64,000 nt of DNA, from assembly GCA_004000515.1 (NCBI GenBank), contig CP034537.1, positions 2,928,001-2,992,000 on the forward strand, in the 5' to 3' direction. Source of the stretch: Pseudomonas poae. GTDB taxonomy: Bacteria; Pseudomonadota; Gammaproteobacteria; Pseudomonadales; Pseudomonadaceae. The notes under the pieces are model-generated. The model was not told the origin of the DNA and searched no databases. It was given only the letters and a program-made list of their open reading frames with translations. Numbering within the stretch: position 1 is the stretch's first letter; each line of letters opens with the position of its first letter. The position numbers were made by a program, and so were the translations under genes. Positions 38,600 through 48,335 of the stretch are shown one piece after another.

Positions 38600-38620
38600 G
38601 CGCGCTTTCAAGCAGTCCAG

Positions 38621-38647
38621 ACGGCCATCCACGGATGGCCGTTTTTA
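38621..38647 (+). terminator. Rho-independent terminator of the CsbD gene
   Basis: ACGGCCATCC / GATGGCCGT stem with TTTTT, 21 bases after the stop. Confidence 0.88.
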
Positions 38648-38770
38648 TGTCACATACCGTGATTAAAGTTTCGAAATTGTTTCAAGGTCGCCAAATAGGC
38701 TACCTTGATGTAGAAAAACGGCCCCTGAGTCGCCCACGAACTCAACCTTTTTGCGGCGAAAGGAGACGCT

Positions 38771-39721
38771 ATGATTTTTCCGGTACTCGATGGTCTCAAA
38801 CTGCACAAAGTGCTGGTGCGCACCGTCACGGAATTCGTCGATGACGAGATGCCCACCTACGCCTCGGCTCTGGCTTACCAGATGCTGTTTTCGCTGTTCC
38901 CCTTCCTGCTGTTCCTGATTGCCCTGATCGGTTTCCTGCACCTGCCGGACTTCTTCACGTGGCTGCGCATGCAGTCGGAATTGGTGTTGCCGCCCCAGGC
39001 CCTCGAGCAGGTCAACCCGGTGATCGACCAGTTGCAGCAATCCAAGGGTGGCCTGCTGTCGGTGGGTATCGTGATCGCGCTGTGGACAGCTTCGGCCGGT
39101 GTGCGCCTGATGATGAGCGCGATGAACGCGGCCTATGACGTGGTTGAAGGCCGGCCAATCTGGAAGCGCTTCCCGCTGTCGATTTTCTACACCATCGGCA
39201 TTGCCGGCATGCTGCTGGCCGCTGCTGCGCTGATGGTGCTGGGTCCGCAAGTGATGGAGTGGCTGGCCGGGCAGATCGGCATGCAGGAATTCGTGGTCAC
39301 CTTGTGGACCATCCTGCGTTGGCCGTTGATCGTGATTTTGCTGATGTTCGCCGTGGCCCTCATGTACTACGTGATGCCCGACGTGAAGCAGAAATTTCGC
39401 TTTATCACCCCAGGCTCCGTGCTGGCGGTGGTGGTGTGGATCGTCGCGTCCCTGGGCTTTGGCTACTACGTCAAGACCTTCGCCGACTACAACGCAATGT
39501 ATGGCAGTATCGGTGCGATCATCGTCTTGCTGCTGTACTTCTATATTTCTGCCGCCGTGCTGTTGCTGGGCGCGGAGATGAATGCCGTGATCGAACACAT
39601 GTCGGCCGAAGGCAAGGACCCCGGTGAGAAAGATTTTGATGAACACACTGTCACGGATGAAAAGCAACACGTCTCAGGCCTAGGCCGTGACCACTCCAAG
39701 CCCACTACCGATGAAGTCTGA
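38771..39721 (+). CDS. YihY/BrkB-family inner-membrane protein
   Basis: A 316-residue protein with about six hydrophobic segments and the family motif PTYASALAYQMLFSLFPFLL near the N terminus (about residues 28-47). It was once called RNase BN or virulence factor BrkB; its real function is unknown. The charged C terminus after about residue 275 (EGKDPGEKDFDEHTVTDEK) is cytosolic. It ends three bases before the def start, so they form an operon. Confidence 0.88.
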   Translation: MIFPVLDGLKLHKVLVRTVTEFVDDEMPTYASALAYQMLFSLFPFLLFLIALIGFLHLPDFFTWLRMQSELVLPPQALEQVNPVIDQLQQSKGGLLSVGIVIALWTASAGVRLMMSAMNAAYDVVEGRPIWKRFPLSIFYTIGIAGMLLAAAALMVLGPQVMEWLAGQIGMQEFVVTLWTILRWPLIVILLMFAVALMYYVMPDVKQKFRFITPGSVLAVVVWIVASLGFGYYVKTFADYNAMYGSIGAIIVLLLYFYISAAVLLLGAEMNAVIEHMSAEGKDPGEKDFDEHTVTDEKQHVSGLGRDHSKPTTDEV

Positions 39722-39724
39722 TCG

Positions 39725-40262
39725 ATGATCCGTGAAATCCTGAAAATGGGCGACGAGCGCCTGCTGCGTATCGCCCCCGGTTCCGCCGGAAATGTTCGAC
39801 AGCCCTGAGCTGTGGCAGTTGATCGATGACATGTTCCAGACCATGGAACACGTGGGTGGCGTAGGCCTGGCCGCACCGCAGATCGGCGTTGATTTGCAGT
39901 TGGTGATCTTTGGTTTTGAAGCGAGCGAACGCTACCCGGACGCGCCACCCGTGCCGCAGACCATCCTGATCAACCCACTGATCACACCGCTGAGCCCGGT
40001 GTTGGAGGAAGGTTATGAAGGTTGCCTGTCGGTGCCAGGCTTGCGCGGTGCGGTGGACCGTTACCAGCAGATTCGTTATGAAGGGTTTGACCCGAAGGGT
40101 GAGCCGATTGTGCGAGTGGCCGACGGGTTCCATGCGCGGGTGGTGCAGCATGAGTGCGATCACTTGATTGGTAGGTTGTACCCGTCGCGGATTACGGATT
40201 TCAGCAAATTTGGCTTCATCGAAGTGATGTTCCCGGACATGGATCCCACAGCCGACGAATAA
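39725..40262 (+). CDS. def: Peptide deformylase, one frameshift
   Basis: Removes formyl groups from nascent proteins. All three metal-site motifs are seen: [10 protein letters not shown] (about 45-54), EGCLSVPG (about 96-103, Cys ligand) and QHECDHLIG (about 139-147, two His ligands and the catalytic Glu). The N terminus [17 protein letters not shown] is in another frame from the rest. The shift lies in GCCCCCGGTTCC at about 39773-39784; two bases are missing or one is extra, giving about 179 residues. Pseudomonads usually have more than one def; this one lies outside the def-fmt locus. Confidence 0.92.
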
Positions 40263-40286
40263 CCTCCGACACAACGACAATCAAAA

Positions 40287-40379
40287 CTGTGGGAGCTGGC
40301 TTGCCTGCGATAGCGGCGGGTCTGCCACATTTGATGGAAACTGGCAGACCGCTATCGCAGGCAAGCCAGCTCCCACATT
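40287..40379. repeat. REPIN, GGCTTGCCTGCGATAGC family
   Basis: CTGTGGGAGCTGGCTTGCC...GGCAAGCCAGCTCCCACATT, inner GCGATAGCGG / CCGCTATCGC. It separates the convergent def and methyltransferase genes. Confidence 0.85.
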
Positions 40380-40398
40380 AGTTTTGTATTTAGCCTGT

Positions 40399-41217
40399 TT
40401 ACTTGGCGGGTTTAATGAACCGCAACGTCATCCGATCCGACTCCCCAATCGCCACATACTTGGCTTTATCCTGCTCCCCCAACTTCAACGTTGGCGGCAA
40501 GGTCCACACACCTGCCGGATAATCCTTGGTGTCCTTCGGATTGGCGTTCACTTCACTTTGCCTTGCCAGCTTGAACCCGGCATCGGTCGCCAGCTTCACC
40601 ACCTGGTCCGTGGTGAGGTAACCCGTGTCCTTGATCGCCTCAAGATCTGCTCCGTCCTTGGCTCGATGATCTTCCACACCCAGTACGCCGCCCGGTTTGA
40701 GCACCTTGTAAAACGCGCTGAAGGTGGCCGGCGCAGTGCCTGCTTCCACCCAGTTATGCACGTTGCGGAACGTCAGTACGGCATCCGCCGACGCCGGCTT
40801 GCCGAATACCGGCGCCTTGGGATCGAACTCGACGACTTGGGCATTGCCGTAACGCGTCGGGTCCGCGGCGAATTTGTTTTTCAGGTTCTCCTCGGATGTG
40901 CGCGCATAGGCGCTGGTGCTGGCGGCCTGCACGGCGGCGATGTACTGCCCGTGATCCTTGAGCAGTGGTGACAGCACCTCGCTGTACCAGCCGCCGCCCG
41001 GGGTGATTTCGATCACCGTCTGCTTGGCGCCCAGGCCAAAGAACTCCAGGGTCTGCTGTGGATGGCGATAACCGTCGCGGGCGCTGTTGGCCGGGTCGCG
41101 CCAGCTGCCGGCCAGTACGCTTTGGTACTGCTTGGCGCTGATCGGCGTGTCGGCGGCCTGGCTAAAGGTGGGGAGGAGGAGGGCAGTAAGGGACAGCGCT
41201 GCAAACGTCGTTTTCAT
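40399..41217 (-). CDS. Exported class I SAM-dependent methyltransferase-like protein (COG4798)
   Basis: A 272-residue protein with a cleavable signal (MKTTFAALSLTALLLPTFSQA) and a Rossmann SAM-binding core with VIEITPGGGWYSEVL (about 69-83), plus LKPGGVLGVEDH later. A SAM-dependent enzyme in the periplasm is odd because SAM is cytosolic; this family keeps the signal in many proteobacteria and has no known substrate. ATG at 41217 is chosen because it starts the signal. Confidence 0.8.
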   Translation of the reverse strand: MKTTFAALSLTALLLPTFSQAADTPISAKQYQSVLAGSWRDPANSARDGYRHPQQTLEFFGLGAKQTVIEITPGGGWYSEVLSPLLKDHGQYIAAVQAASTSAYARTSEENLKNKFAADPTRYGNAQVVEFDPKAPVFGKPASADAVLTFRNVHNWVEAGTAPATFSAFYKVLKPGGVLGVEDHRAKDGADLEAIKDTGYLTTDQVVKLATDAGFKLARQSEVNANPKDTKDYPAGVWTLPPTLKLGEQDKAKYVAIGESDRMTLRFIKPAK

Positions 41218-41277
41218 GATTATCCGAGAAGTGGGCCACTGTGCCGCCGAGGCTAGCATGGGCCCTCTGTCGGCTGA

Positions 41278-41715
41278 TCACACATTATCCGAGGTCGTCC
41301 TTACCAAACGTTCTAAGCCCATGGCGATCATGGGCTTGTTGCGTTTGTAACGCACCAGCCGCTCGCTCAAGGATTGGGGCAGCACTGTGTCCTGGGTGAA
41401 CCCCATGCGTTGATACAACCCTTCCAGGTCTGGATGGCACAGCAACCAAACCGTGCCCTCCACTGAGGCCACCGCCTCAAGAATCAACGTCGCCGCCAAC
41501 CCCTGGCCGCGATACGCAGGGTCCACGAATACGCCGGTCAACCACTGCCCGCCCACCACCGGCGTCAGGCACAACCCGGCGACTATTTCGCCATCGCGCG
41601 CCACCCACAGTTGACCCCCCTTGAGCGCCCTCATCGACGAATTGTGGCTGCGGTAAAACTTGTTCAGCAGCGGCCACAGGGGCTCTGCCAGCAGATCGAT
41701 GGTCAACTCGGGCAT
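41278..41715 (-). CDS. GNAT-family N-acetyltransferase
   Basis: A 145-residue acetyl-CoA transferase with the pyrophosphate-binding motif YRGQGLAATLI (about residues 70-80) and a typical C-terminal beta strand (LEGLYQRMGFTQD). Substrate unknown. The start MPELTIDLLAEPLWPL at 41715 has a fair ribosome site. It is transcribed in the same direction as the methyltransferase but with its own gap of about 60 bases. Confidence 0.8.
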   Translation of the reverse strand: MPELTIDLLAEPLWPLLNKFYRSHNSSMRALKGGQLWVARDGEIVAGLCLTPVVGGQWLTGVFVDPAYRGQGLAATLILEAVASVEGTVWLLCHPDLEGLYQRMGFTQDTVLPQSLSERLVRYKRNKPMIAMGLERLVRTTSDNV

Positions 41716-41818
41716 GGTGTTCAGGCAGCGTTATGAAGGGCCGGGGATTATAAGCGCCTTCTGCCGCGCAATAGGTGGTATACCCAGTGCTACATCCCCT
41801 GTTAGTGGAGTACGCATC

Positions 41819-41935
41819 ATGGCCAAAGGTATGGATTCAAAGAAAGCCGCGAAGAAAAAACCGGCAAAGACCGCCGATGAAAAACGCGCCGACAAGAAAG
41901 CCAAGAAATCCGAGACCGGCTTGTTCGGCCATTAA
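41819..41935 (+). CDS. Small Lys-rich basic protein, 38 residues
   Basis: MAKGMDSKKAAKKKPAKTAD... with 13 or so Lys residues; likely unstructured and nucleic-acid or anion binding. ATG at 41819. Codon use is typical. The function is unknown; such short Lys-Ala proteins are widespread in Pseudomonas. It precedes the possible ECF promoter at 41949. Confidence 0.55.
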   Translation: MAKGMDSKKAAKKKPAKTADEKRADKKAKKSETGLFGH

Positions 41936-41948
41936 GTTCCAAGCTTAG

Positions 41949-41966
41949 AACCAAACAATCTGCAAG
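41949..41966 (+). promoter_or_regulatory. 18-base motif shared with the TonB receptor promoter (copy 1)
   Basis: AACCAAACAATCTGCAAG, 50 bases before the desaturase start. It differs at one position from the copy at 45447. The AAC core resembles -35 elements of ECF sigma factors, and the linked ECF sigma gene at 43855 is the natural candidate to read it. Confidence 0.5.
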
Positions 41967-42016
41967 ATTTTCCCGCGCCAGTGCACAGAGCAGGAAACAC
42001 CTGCTCTGAGCTGCCG

Positions 42017-42945
42017 ATGGCCAACTACCTTGATCCTACCCAACGCCGGGAAATCGAAGCCCTGGCGCAACGCTTCACCGCAAAAACCGAATGGCCGACC
42101 TGGCTGTTATTGATTGGCGTGTATACCAGCTGGTTCGCCGTGATCCTGGGCAGCCATTGGCTGGGCCTGTGGCTGAGCACGCTGTTGCTGATACCGCTGG
42201 TGACGCTGTGGTTGTCGGTGCAGCACGAACTGCTGCATGGTCATCCCACCCGCTCACTGCTGCTGAACAAACTGCTCGGCTACGCACCGTTTGCCGTGTG
42301 GTATCCCTACACCCTGTACCGCGACAGCCATCTGCTGCACCACAACGACGAGGACCTGACCCTGCCGGGCATCGACCCGGAAAGCCGCTACCTCAACCAG
42401 CAGCAGTGGGACAGCAGTTCACTGTTCGAACGCGGCGTGCATTGGCTGACCAAGACCGTGCTCGGCCGCTTCTTGCTGGCGGCACCGTTGGCGATTGGTC
42501 GCTTGGCTCGCCATCAATTGCAGTGCCTGCCAACGGTATGGCCGATGTGGCTGGCCCACGGCGCCGTTACCGTCCTGATGCTGAGCTTCATCGCCCACTA
42601 CAGCGCGCTGTCGGTGTGGCACTATCTTTGCTGGTCAGCGTGCCGGCTTTGTCCCTCGCGTCGATCCGTTCCTACTATGAACACCGCCCGCATCCGCAAC
42701 CGGAGCAGCGCACCGTGCTCAACGAGGCCTCGTGGCCATGGACCTGGTTGTACCTCAACAACAACCTGCACCTGGTGCATCACGACTTGCCGAAACTGCC
42801 GTGGTATTTGTTGCCCACGGTCTACCGCGCCCGCCGCGAGCAATGGGTGGAACGCAGCGGCGGCTTCCTGGTGCACGGCTACGGCCAACTGATCAGCCGA
42901 CACGGCCTCAAGGCCATCGACAGCCCCCGGCATCCTTTTGCGTGA
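42017..42945 (+). CDS. Fatty-acid desaturase (membrane di-iron), one frameshift
   Basis: When joined, 309 residues. Three His boxes of the membrane desaturase/hydroxylase family: HELLHGH (about 70-76), HLLHH (about 105-109) and HLVHHD (about 252-257). Hydrophobic helices lie at about 28-66 and near 165-215. It uses two iron atoms and O2. The frame breaks at CTTTGCTGG (about 42626-42634); one more T gives HYLLLVSVPALSLAS. It ends nine bases before the PhnD-like gene, so they are co-transcribed. Its link to an iron-type signalling cluster is notable because the enzyme itself needs iron. Confidence 0.85.
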
Positions 42946-42954
42946 GAGACGATC

Positions 42955-43746
42955 ATGAGTGACCACTACGCCGAGCTGCTGATGTATGTGGCGCCCGAGC
43001 CCATTCAGCAGGCCAACCAGCAGTGGCTGGCGCGCATATTCGAACGCTTGGACCTAGACCGTCGCAACGCCGACCACCTCGACCTGCACGGCCTCTGGCT
43101 TGCGCCGGAACTGCTGGTCACCCAAACCTGCGGCTACCCGTTGATGACCCAACTGCGCGGCCAGGTCCGCGTCATTGGCCGCCCCCGTTATGAGTTGCCC
43201 CACAGCAGCCGTGGCGAGCATTGCAGCCTGCTGCTGACCCGCGACGACAACCCGCGCACCACCCTCGCGGCGTTCTACAACAGTCGTGGCGTGATCAACG
43301 GCCACGATTCCAACAGCGGCATGAACCTGTTGCGCGAACGCCTTGCCCCGCTGCAGCGCGACGGCCGCTTCTTTAGCAGCGTCGGCATCAGCGGCGCACA
43401 CCGTGAGAGCCTGCGCTGGCTGCGGGAAAACCGTGCCGACCTCGCCGCCATCGACAGCGTGACCTACGACTATCTGGCGCGTTTTGCACCGGAAGAAGTG
43501 GCGGGGCTGCGCATTGTCATGCGCAGCGCGCCGAGCCCGACCTTGCCGTATATCGGTCCGCTGGGCCTGAGCGACGAACAGGTCACGCAGATTCGTCAGG
43601 CGATGAACCAGACGCTGCGCGACTTGCCGCAGGTGGTGGAAACACTCGGTGTACAGGAAGTGCTCCCGGCCAGTGAGGACGACTACCAAGTGCTGCTGGA
43701 CTACCAAAAGCATGCCGCCAGCATCGGCTATCCGGTCCTTAAATAA
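42955..43746 (+). CDS. PhnD/SsuA-like periplasmic-binding-fold protein without signal peptide
   Basis: A 263-residue protein with the phosphate/phosphonate-binding (PhnD-type) fold: RGEHCSLLLTRDD, GVINGHDSNSGMNLLRERL and HRESLRWLRENRADLAAID. It starts MSDHYAELLMYVAPEPIQQA, with no export signal, so it is probably cytosolic. It is an orphan: no permease or ATPase is near. It may act as a small-molecule sensor or carrier for the desaturase or the signalling cluster. Nine bases from the desaturase. Confidence 0.75.
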   Translation: MSDHYAELLMYVAPEPIQQANQQWLARIFERLDLDRRNADHLDLHGLWLAPELLVTQTCGYPLMTQLRGQVRVIGRPRYELPHSSRGEHCSLLLTRDDNPRTTLAAFYNSRGVINGHDSNSGMNLLRERLAPLQRDGRFFSSVGISGAHRESLRWLRENRADLAAIDSVTYDYLARFAPEEVAGLRIVMRSAPSPTLPYIGPLGLSDEQVTQIRQAMNQTLRDLPQVVETLGVQEVLPASEDDYQVLLDYQKHAASIGYPVLK

Positions 43747-43854
43747 GGTTATATAAAAATACCTTTTAAATATTATTAAAGAATAAGCAGCCTTGCTAGG
43801 ATCGCCCCACCGGAACACCGGACATAACGCGCAACCTACCCAGATGGAGCCACT

Positions 43855-44379
43855 ATGTCCGGCGCCGACACTTCTCACAGCGATTACGTGGGCGGATTAT
43901 TCCGCAGTCATTACGACTGGCTGTGCAGCCGTTTGCACCGCCATCTGGATTCCCGTGCCCACGCCGAAGACATCGCCGCCGACACCTTCGTGCAGCTCCT
44001 GACGTCGCCGGGCCTGAGTGAGTCTGGAGAGCAGGCCATCCGCCAGCCCCGCGCCTTGCTGACCACCATCGCCCAGCGCTTGATGTATCAGCTCTGGCGT
44101 CGCCGTGACCTGGAGCGCGCCTACCTCGATGCCTTGGATAACGACGAGACCTGCACCGCGCCGTCCCCCGAAGAATTGGCGCAAATGCTCGAAGCCCTGC
44201 AAGCCATCGACCAGTTGCTGGACGGCTTGCCGGCCAAGGTCAAGGCAACGTTCCTGTTGTCCCAGCTCAATGGCCTGACCTACCCGGAAATCGCCGCCGA
44301 ACTGGGCATCTCCCAGCGTTCGGTCAGTGACTACATGACCCGCGCCTTCAACCGTTGCCTGCGGCTGTGCCTGGAATGA
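43855..44379 (+). CDS. ECF sigma factor, FecI type
   Basis: A 174-residue sigma factor: region 2 at about residues 10-80 (SHYDWLCSRLHRHLDSRAHAEDIAADTF, in outline) and region 4 at about 115-165 (LPAKVKATFLLSQLNGLTYPEIAAELGISQRSVSDY, in outline). Iron-starvation sigma factors of this class are freed by a FecR and a TonB receptor when the receptor binds its substrate. It is followed by FecR with an ATGA overlap and then the receptor. The region before it (43747-43854) is AT-rich; no convincing Fur box was found. Confidence 0.9.
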   Translation: MSGADTSHSDYVGGLFRSHYDWLCSRLHRHLDSRAHAEDIAADTFVQLLTSPGLSESGEQAIRQPRALLTTIAQRLMYQLWRRRDLERAYLDALDNDETCTAPSPEELAQMLEALQAIDQLLDGLPAKVKATFLLSQLNGLTYPEIAAELGISQRSVSDYMTRAFNRCLRLCLE

Positions 44380-45314
44380 GCGAAGAGCTGATCGACAGCG
44401 CCACCCGCTGGTATGTGCTGCTGCGGTCCGGCCAAGCCACGGCGGGCGACTGGCAACGCTACGAACAATGGCGCGCCGCCGACCCGCGCCACGATGCGCT
44501 GTGCCGACAGTTGGAAACCCGCCTCGGCGTGTTCCAGGTTCCCCAGGCGCAAGGGGTGAGCGGCAAGGTGTTGCAGCAGGCGCTGGAGGCGCCGTCCAGC
44601 CGTCGCCATGTGTTGCAGGTCGCATTGGCCGGTGCCGGCGTGGCGGTGGGTGCGGCGTTCCTGGGCAAGCCCATGGGGCTCACCGAACTCACGGCCGATA
44701 TCCGCACTGGCACCGGCGAGCGTCGCACGGTGACGCTGGACGATGGCAGCGAGTTATTGCTGAACGCCCAGAGCGCGGCGGATATCCAGTTCAACCCGCA
44801 ACGGCGCCTGGTGCGCCTGCGCGAAGGCGAGTTGCTGGCCAAGGTTGCCAGCGACCGCCGCCGGCCCTTTTGATCCAGACCGACCAGGCCCGCTTATGTG
44901 CCTACGGCAACCGCTTCCCTGGTGCGCGAACGGGAAGGGCAGGGGCAGGTAGTCGCGCTCAACGGCGCGGTGGAAATCGACAACAGGCACGGTGAACGCC
45001 TACAACTCGCCGCCGGCCATGAAGTGCATTACGACCGCAACGGTTTTGGCCCGATAGAAATCAGTTCTTCCGGTGCCACCGCTTGGGTCGATGGTTTCCT
45101 GCAAGTGCGCGACCGTCCATTGGCCGAAGTCATCGAGGCACTGCGGCCCTATCACAACGGCGTGCTGCGCCTGGACCCGGCGGTGGCCGAGTTGCGCGTC
45201 AGCGGCCTGTACCGGCTGGACAACCCCCAGCAGATCCTCGACACCCTGGCGCGTACGTTGCCGATCCACATCACCCGGCGTACGGGGTTGTGGGTGACGG
45301 TCAGTGCGACCTGA
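44376..45314 (+). CDS. FecR-family anti-sigma regulator, two compensating frameshifts
   Basis: When joined, about 312 residues: cytosolic sigma-binding domain (about 1-70, MSEELIDSATRWYVLLRSGQ), one membrane helix (about 80-98), then a periplasmic FecR domain (ADIRTGTGERRTVTLDDGSELLLN...) and a C-terminal STN-contact domain (VIEALRPYHNGVLRLDPAVA, in outline). The frame breaks in TTTT at 44868-44871 (one T lost) and again near 44920-44928 (one C gained in TTCCCTGG). Between them the correct frame reads LIQTDQARLCAYGNRF. The start overlaps the sigma stop as ATGA, so translation is coupled. Confidence 0.88.
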
Positions 45315-45319
45315 TCTTT

Positions 45320-45403
45320 GTGGGAGCTGGCTTGCCTGCGATGCAGCCGACTCGGTGCTCAAGACAAACCGAGTCGATGCAATCGCAGGCAAGCCAGCTC
45401 CCA
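45320..45403. repeat. REPIN, GGCTTGCCTGCGAT family
   Basis: GTGGGAGCTGGCTTGCCTGC...GCAGGCAAGCCAGCTCCCA, with inner GACTCGGT/ACCGAGTC. It sits between fecR and the receptor gene, so the receptor probably has its own promoter. Confidence 0.85.
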
Positions 45404-45446
45404 ATCGAGTGTGCACACCACTCTTGCTCTTGGGTTCTAAGGACAT

Positions 45447-45464
45447 AACCAAACGATCTGCAAG
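45447..45464 (+). promoter_or_regulatory. 18-base motif shared with the desaturase promoter (copy 2)
   Basis: AACCAAACGATCTGCAAG, 79 bases before the receptor GTG. It matches the copy at 41949 in 17 of 18 bases, and CTAAG/GAACC-like bases also agree upstream. Candidate ECF promoter. Confidence 0.5.
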
Positions 45465-45543
45465 TTTCCTCCGTGTCATCCCACATCACTCCCGTAAGCG
45501 CTGCGGGGAGCAGTGCAACCGAGTTTCCTTGGGGGGAGCCACA

Positions 45544-48179
45544 GTGAGTCAGTTCAACCGTGTGTCGCGTCGAACCTTTGCCCTGGTGCCGTTGGCCAGC
45601 CTGTTGTTGTCGTTTGCCGCCAGTGCCAGCGATGCGCGTCAGGTCTATCACATCGCGCCGGGTCCGCTGGATGAAGTGCTGCTGAACATCAGCCGTCAAA
45701 GCGGCCAGGTGATCTCTTTCACCCCGCAACTGGGAAACTATTCCTCGGCCAGCGTGGACGGTTCGCTGTCAGCGCAACAGGCAGTGGATGCCGCACTCAA
45801 GGGCACCGGCCTGCAAGTGCAGGTCAGCCCGGATGGCGCGTTTATCATCAAGGAAGGCGGGCCCAAAAGCGCGACCAGCAGCGTCAAGGCGCAAACCAGC
45901 GCCGCCCAGGCGCCGACCCTGGACCGCGTGGTCGCCATCGGCACCCGGCGCAGTGACGCAACGGCCCTCACCAGCGCTGCGCCGGTGGACGTGATCAACG
46001 CCGAAGAACTCAAGCAGACCGGCGCCACCAGCCTCAACCAGGCGCTGTTCCAATTGCTGCCGTCGTTCAACTTTCCGCAGAACAACAGCGCCACCCGTGG
46101 ACAGGATCCCAAAGGCGCGTCGCTGCGTGGCCTGTCACCCGACCAGACGCTGGTGCTGATCAACGGCAAGCGCCGACACACCTCGGCGGTGGTGAACATT
46201 TCCGGTGGCGTGCCGTTCATTGGCGCCCAGCCGGTCGACCTGGACATGATCCCCATCAGCGCCATCGACCACGTCGAAGTGCTGCGTGACGGTGCCTCTG
46301 CGCAGTACGGCTCCGACGCGGTGGCCGGGGTGGTCAACATCGTGCTCAAGGAGCGCGACAGCGGTGGCGGCATCAACACCCAGTTGGGTAAATACGCCCA
46401 GGGCGATGGCTTCAGCAAAACCACCGATGGTTGGTACGGCATAGGCCTGCCGGGCGATGGTTTCCTGACCCTGAGCTTCAACACCTTGAACAACAAGCCG
46501 GACGATATCGGCGACAAATACGTGGCCGATGGCCGTGTGCAAGACCCGCGTTGGGGCGGTGCCGGGCGCGACAAATACAACTTGGCGGCCAACGCCGAAA
46601 TCGGCCTCAACGATCAGTGGCGCGTCTACAGTTTCGCCACGTTCGGTCAGGACACCTCGGTCAACAACACGCCGCCGCTGCTGGCCAGCAGCCCGAACAA
46701 CGTCACGTCGATCTACCCCAACGGCACCATTCCCAAGTACCGCTATCGCTATGAAGATGGCGCCATCACGGTGGGCACGCGCTATGAAGACGACAGCATC
46801 GGCCGCTTCGACCTGAGCGCCACGTACGGTCGGGACGAGCACGATGAGCTGGCCTTCAATACCGTCAACCCCAGCTACGGCGCCAACAGCCCGACCAAAT
46901 TCAACGTCGCCACGCTGGTCAACGACCAGACCAACATCACCCTCGACTACGCCAAGGACCTCGACGTGAACTGGTCCAGCCACCCGCTGACCGTCTCGGC
47001 CGGTGTGGCCTACCGTCACGAGCAGTACCGCTTGGAAGCCGGTGACTACGACTCTTACTCCTACGGCGGTATCGACAACGTGCAAGTGGGTGCAGTGCAG
47101 GCGTCCGGCCTGACCCCGGACGATGCGGGCACGTTCAAACGTGATGTCGGCGGCGTGTATTTCGGTTTGGAAAACCAGGTCACCGACAAGCTGCAAGTCG
47201 GCGTTGCCGGGCGCACCGAGCATTACTCGGACTTCGGTTCGGCCACCACCGGCAAGCTCTCGGCGCGTTATGACTTTACGCCGCAAGTGGCGCTGCGGGG
47301 CACCATCAACAACGCCTACCACGCACCGAGCCTGGGGCAGGTCGGTACGTCGTGGACCACCACCACCAACCTCGATGTGAACGGCAACCCAGTGCTGACC
47401 CGCATGTTGCCGGCTGACAATCCGGCGGCACGTGCCCTCGGCGCGCAACCGCTCAAGCCAGAGAAGTCCACCAACTACTCCCTCGGCCTGGTATTGCGCC
47501 CTGCCGAAAACGCGTCGCTGACCATTGACGCCTACCAGATCTCGATTCGCGACCGCCTGGTGTTCAGCGGCGGTATTTCCGGGCCCTTGGCCGAGCAGAT
47601 CCTGACCAATGCCGGCTACGGCCAGTATTCCTGGGCGCAGTTCATGACCAATGCCGCCGACACCCGCACCCGTGGCGTCGATATCGTCGGCAAGTACAAC
47701 CTGGACCTCGCACAGTTCGGCAACCTGAACCTGTCGGCGGGCTACACCAAGGCGCGTACCACAATCGAGAAAATCCACGAAAACCCCAACGGCTTCGAAG
47801 TGCTGACCCGCGAAGCCCGCGGCTTTATCGAGCATGGCTATCCCGAGGACAAGTTGGTGTTTGGCGCGGTGCACAAGCTTAACCAATGGACCATTGCCCT
47901 CAACGAAACTCGCTACGGCAAATACCGCAAATATGCCTCCGACGCCGCCAATGCCCAATACGACCAGACCTTCAGCGCGCAGTGGACCACCGACCTGGAT
48001 GTGAACTACGCGTTCACCAAGCAACTGCGCGTCTCGGTAGGCGTGAACAACCTGTTCGACAGCAAGCCCGACGACTTCAACACCCGCCTGCGCCAGACCC
48101 CGGGCCAGCAGTACAGCTACCTGTCGCCGACCGCGCCGGAGGGGCGTTCTACTACACGCGGCTCAGTTATGACTTTTAA
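45544..48179 (+). CDS. TonB-dependent signal-transducing outer-membrane receptor, one frameshift
   Basis: About 878 residues when repaired. A signal peptide ends about residue 30, then an STN (secretin/TonB N-terminal) signalling domain (about 34-95, YHIAPGPLDEVLLNISRQSG), a plug (about 125-245, APVDVINAEELKQTGATSLN and SDAVAGVVNIVLKE) and a barrel to a C-terminal Phe. The STN domain is the FecA-type switch that signals through FecR to the sigma factor. GTG at 45544 follows GGGGGGAG. Near the end one G is missing (GGAGGGGCG, 48137-48145), giving EGAFYYTRLSYDF. The ligand is not evident; not obviously a known siderophore receptor. Confidence 0.9.
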
Positions 48180-48197
48180 GAACATGGCGTAGATCAA

Positions 48198-48282
48198 CTG
48201 TGGGAGCTGGCTTGCCTGCGATTGCATCACCTCGGTACCACTGAAATACCGAAGTGTCCGCATCGCAGGCAGGCCAGCTCCA
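48198..48282. repeat. REPIN, GGCTTGCCTGCGATTGCATC family
   Basis: CTGTGGGAGCTGGCTTGCCT...AGGCAGGCCAGCTCCA, inner CCTCGGTA / TACCGAAG. It lies between the receptor and the ProX-like gene. Confidence 0.8.
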
Positions 48283-48335
48283 TTGACCGTGCCCACTTTG
48301 AATGTGTTGTGAATCGAATCTCCAAGAGGCTACTC

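Noticed and set aside
43747..43854. Fur box before the ECF sigma gene
   Set aside because: The AT-rich region has no palindrome close to the Fur consensus, so iron control of the sigma factor is not claimed.
45304..45543. Upstream extension of the TonB receptor frame
   Set aside because: It runs through a REPIN; the GTG at 45544 has a strong ribosome site and begins the signal peptide.
46135..48024. 629-residue frame antisense to the TonB receptor
   Set aside because: Shadow of the receptor gene; no family similarity, no ribosome site or promoter.
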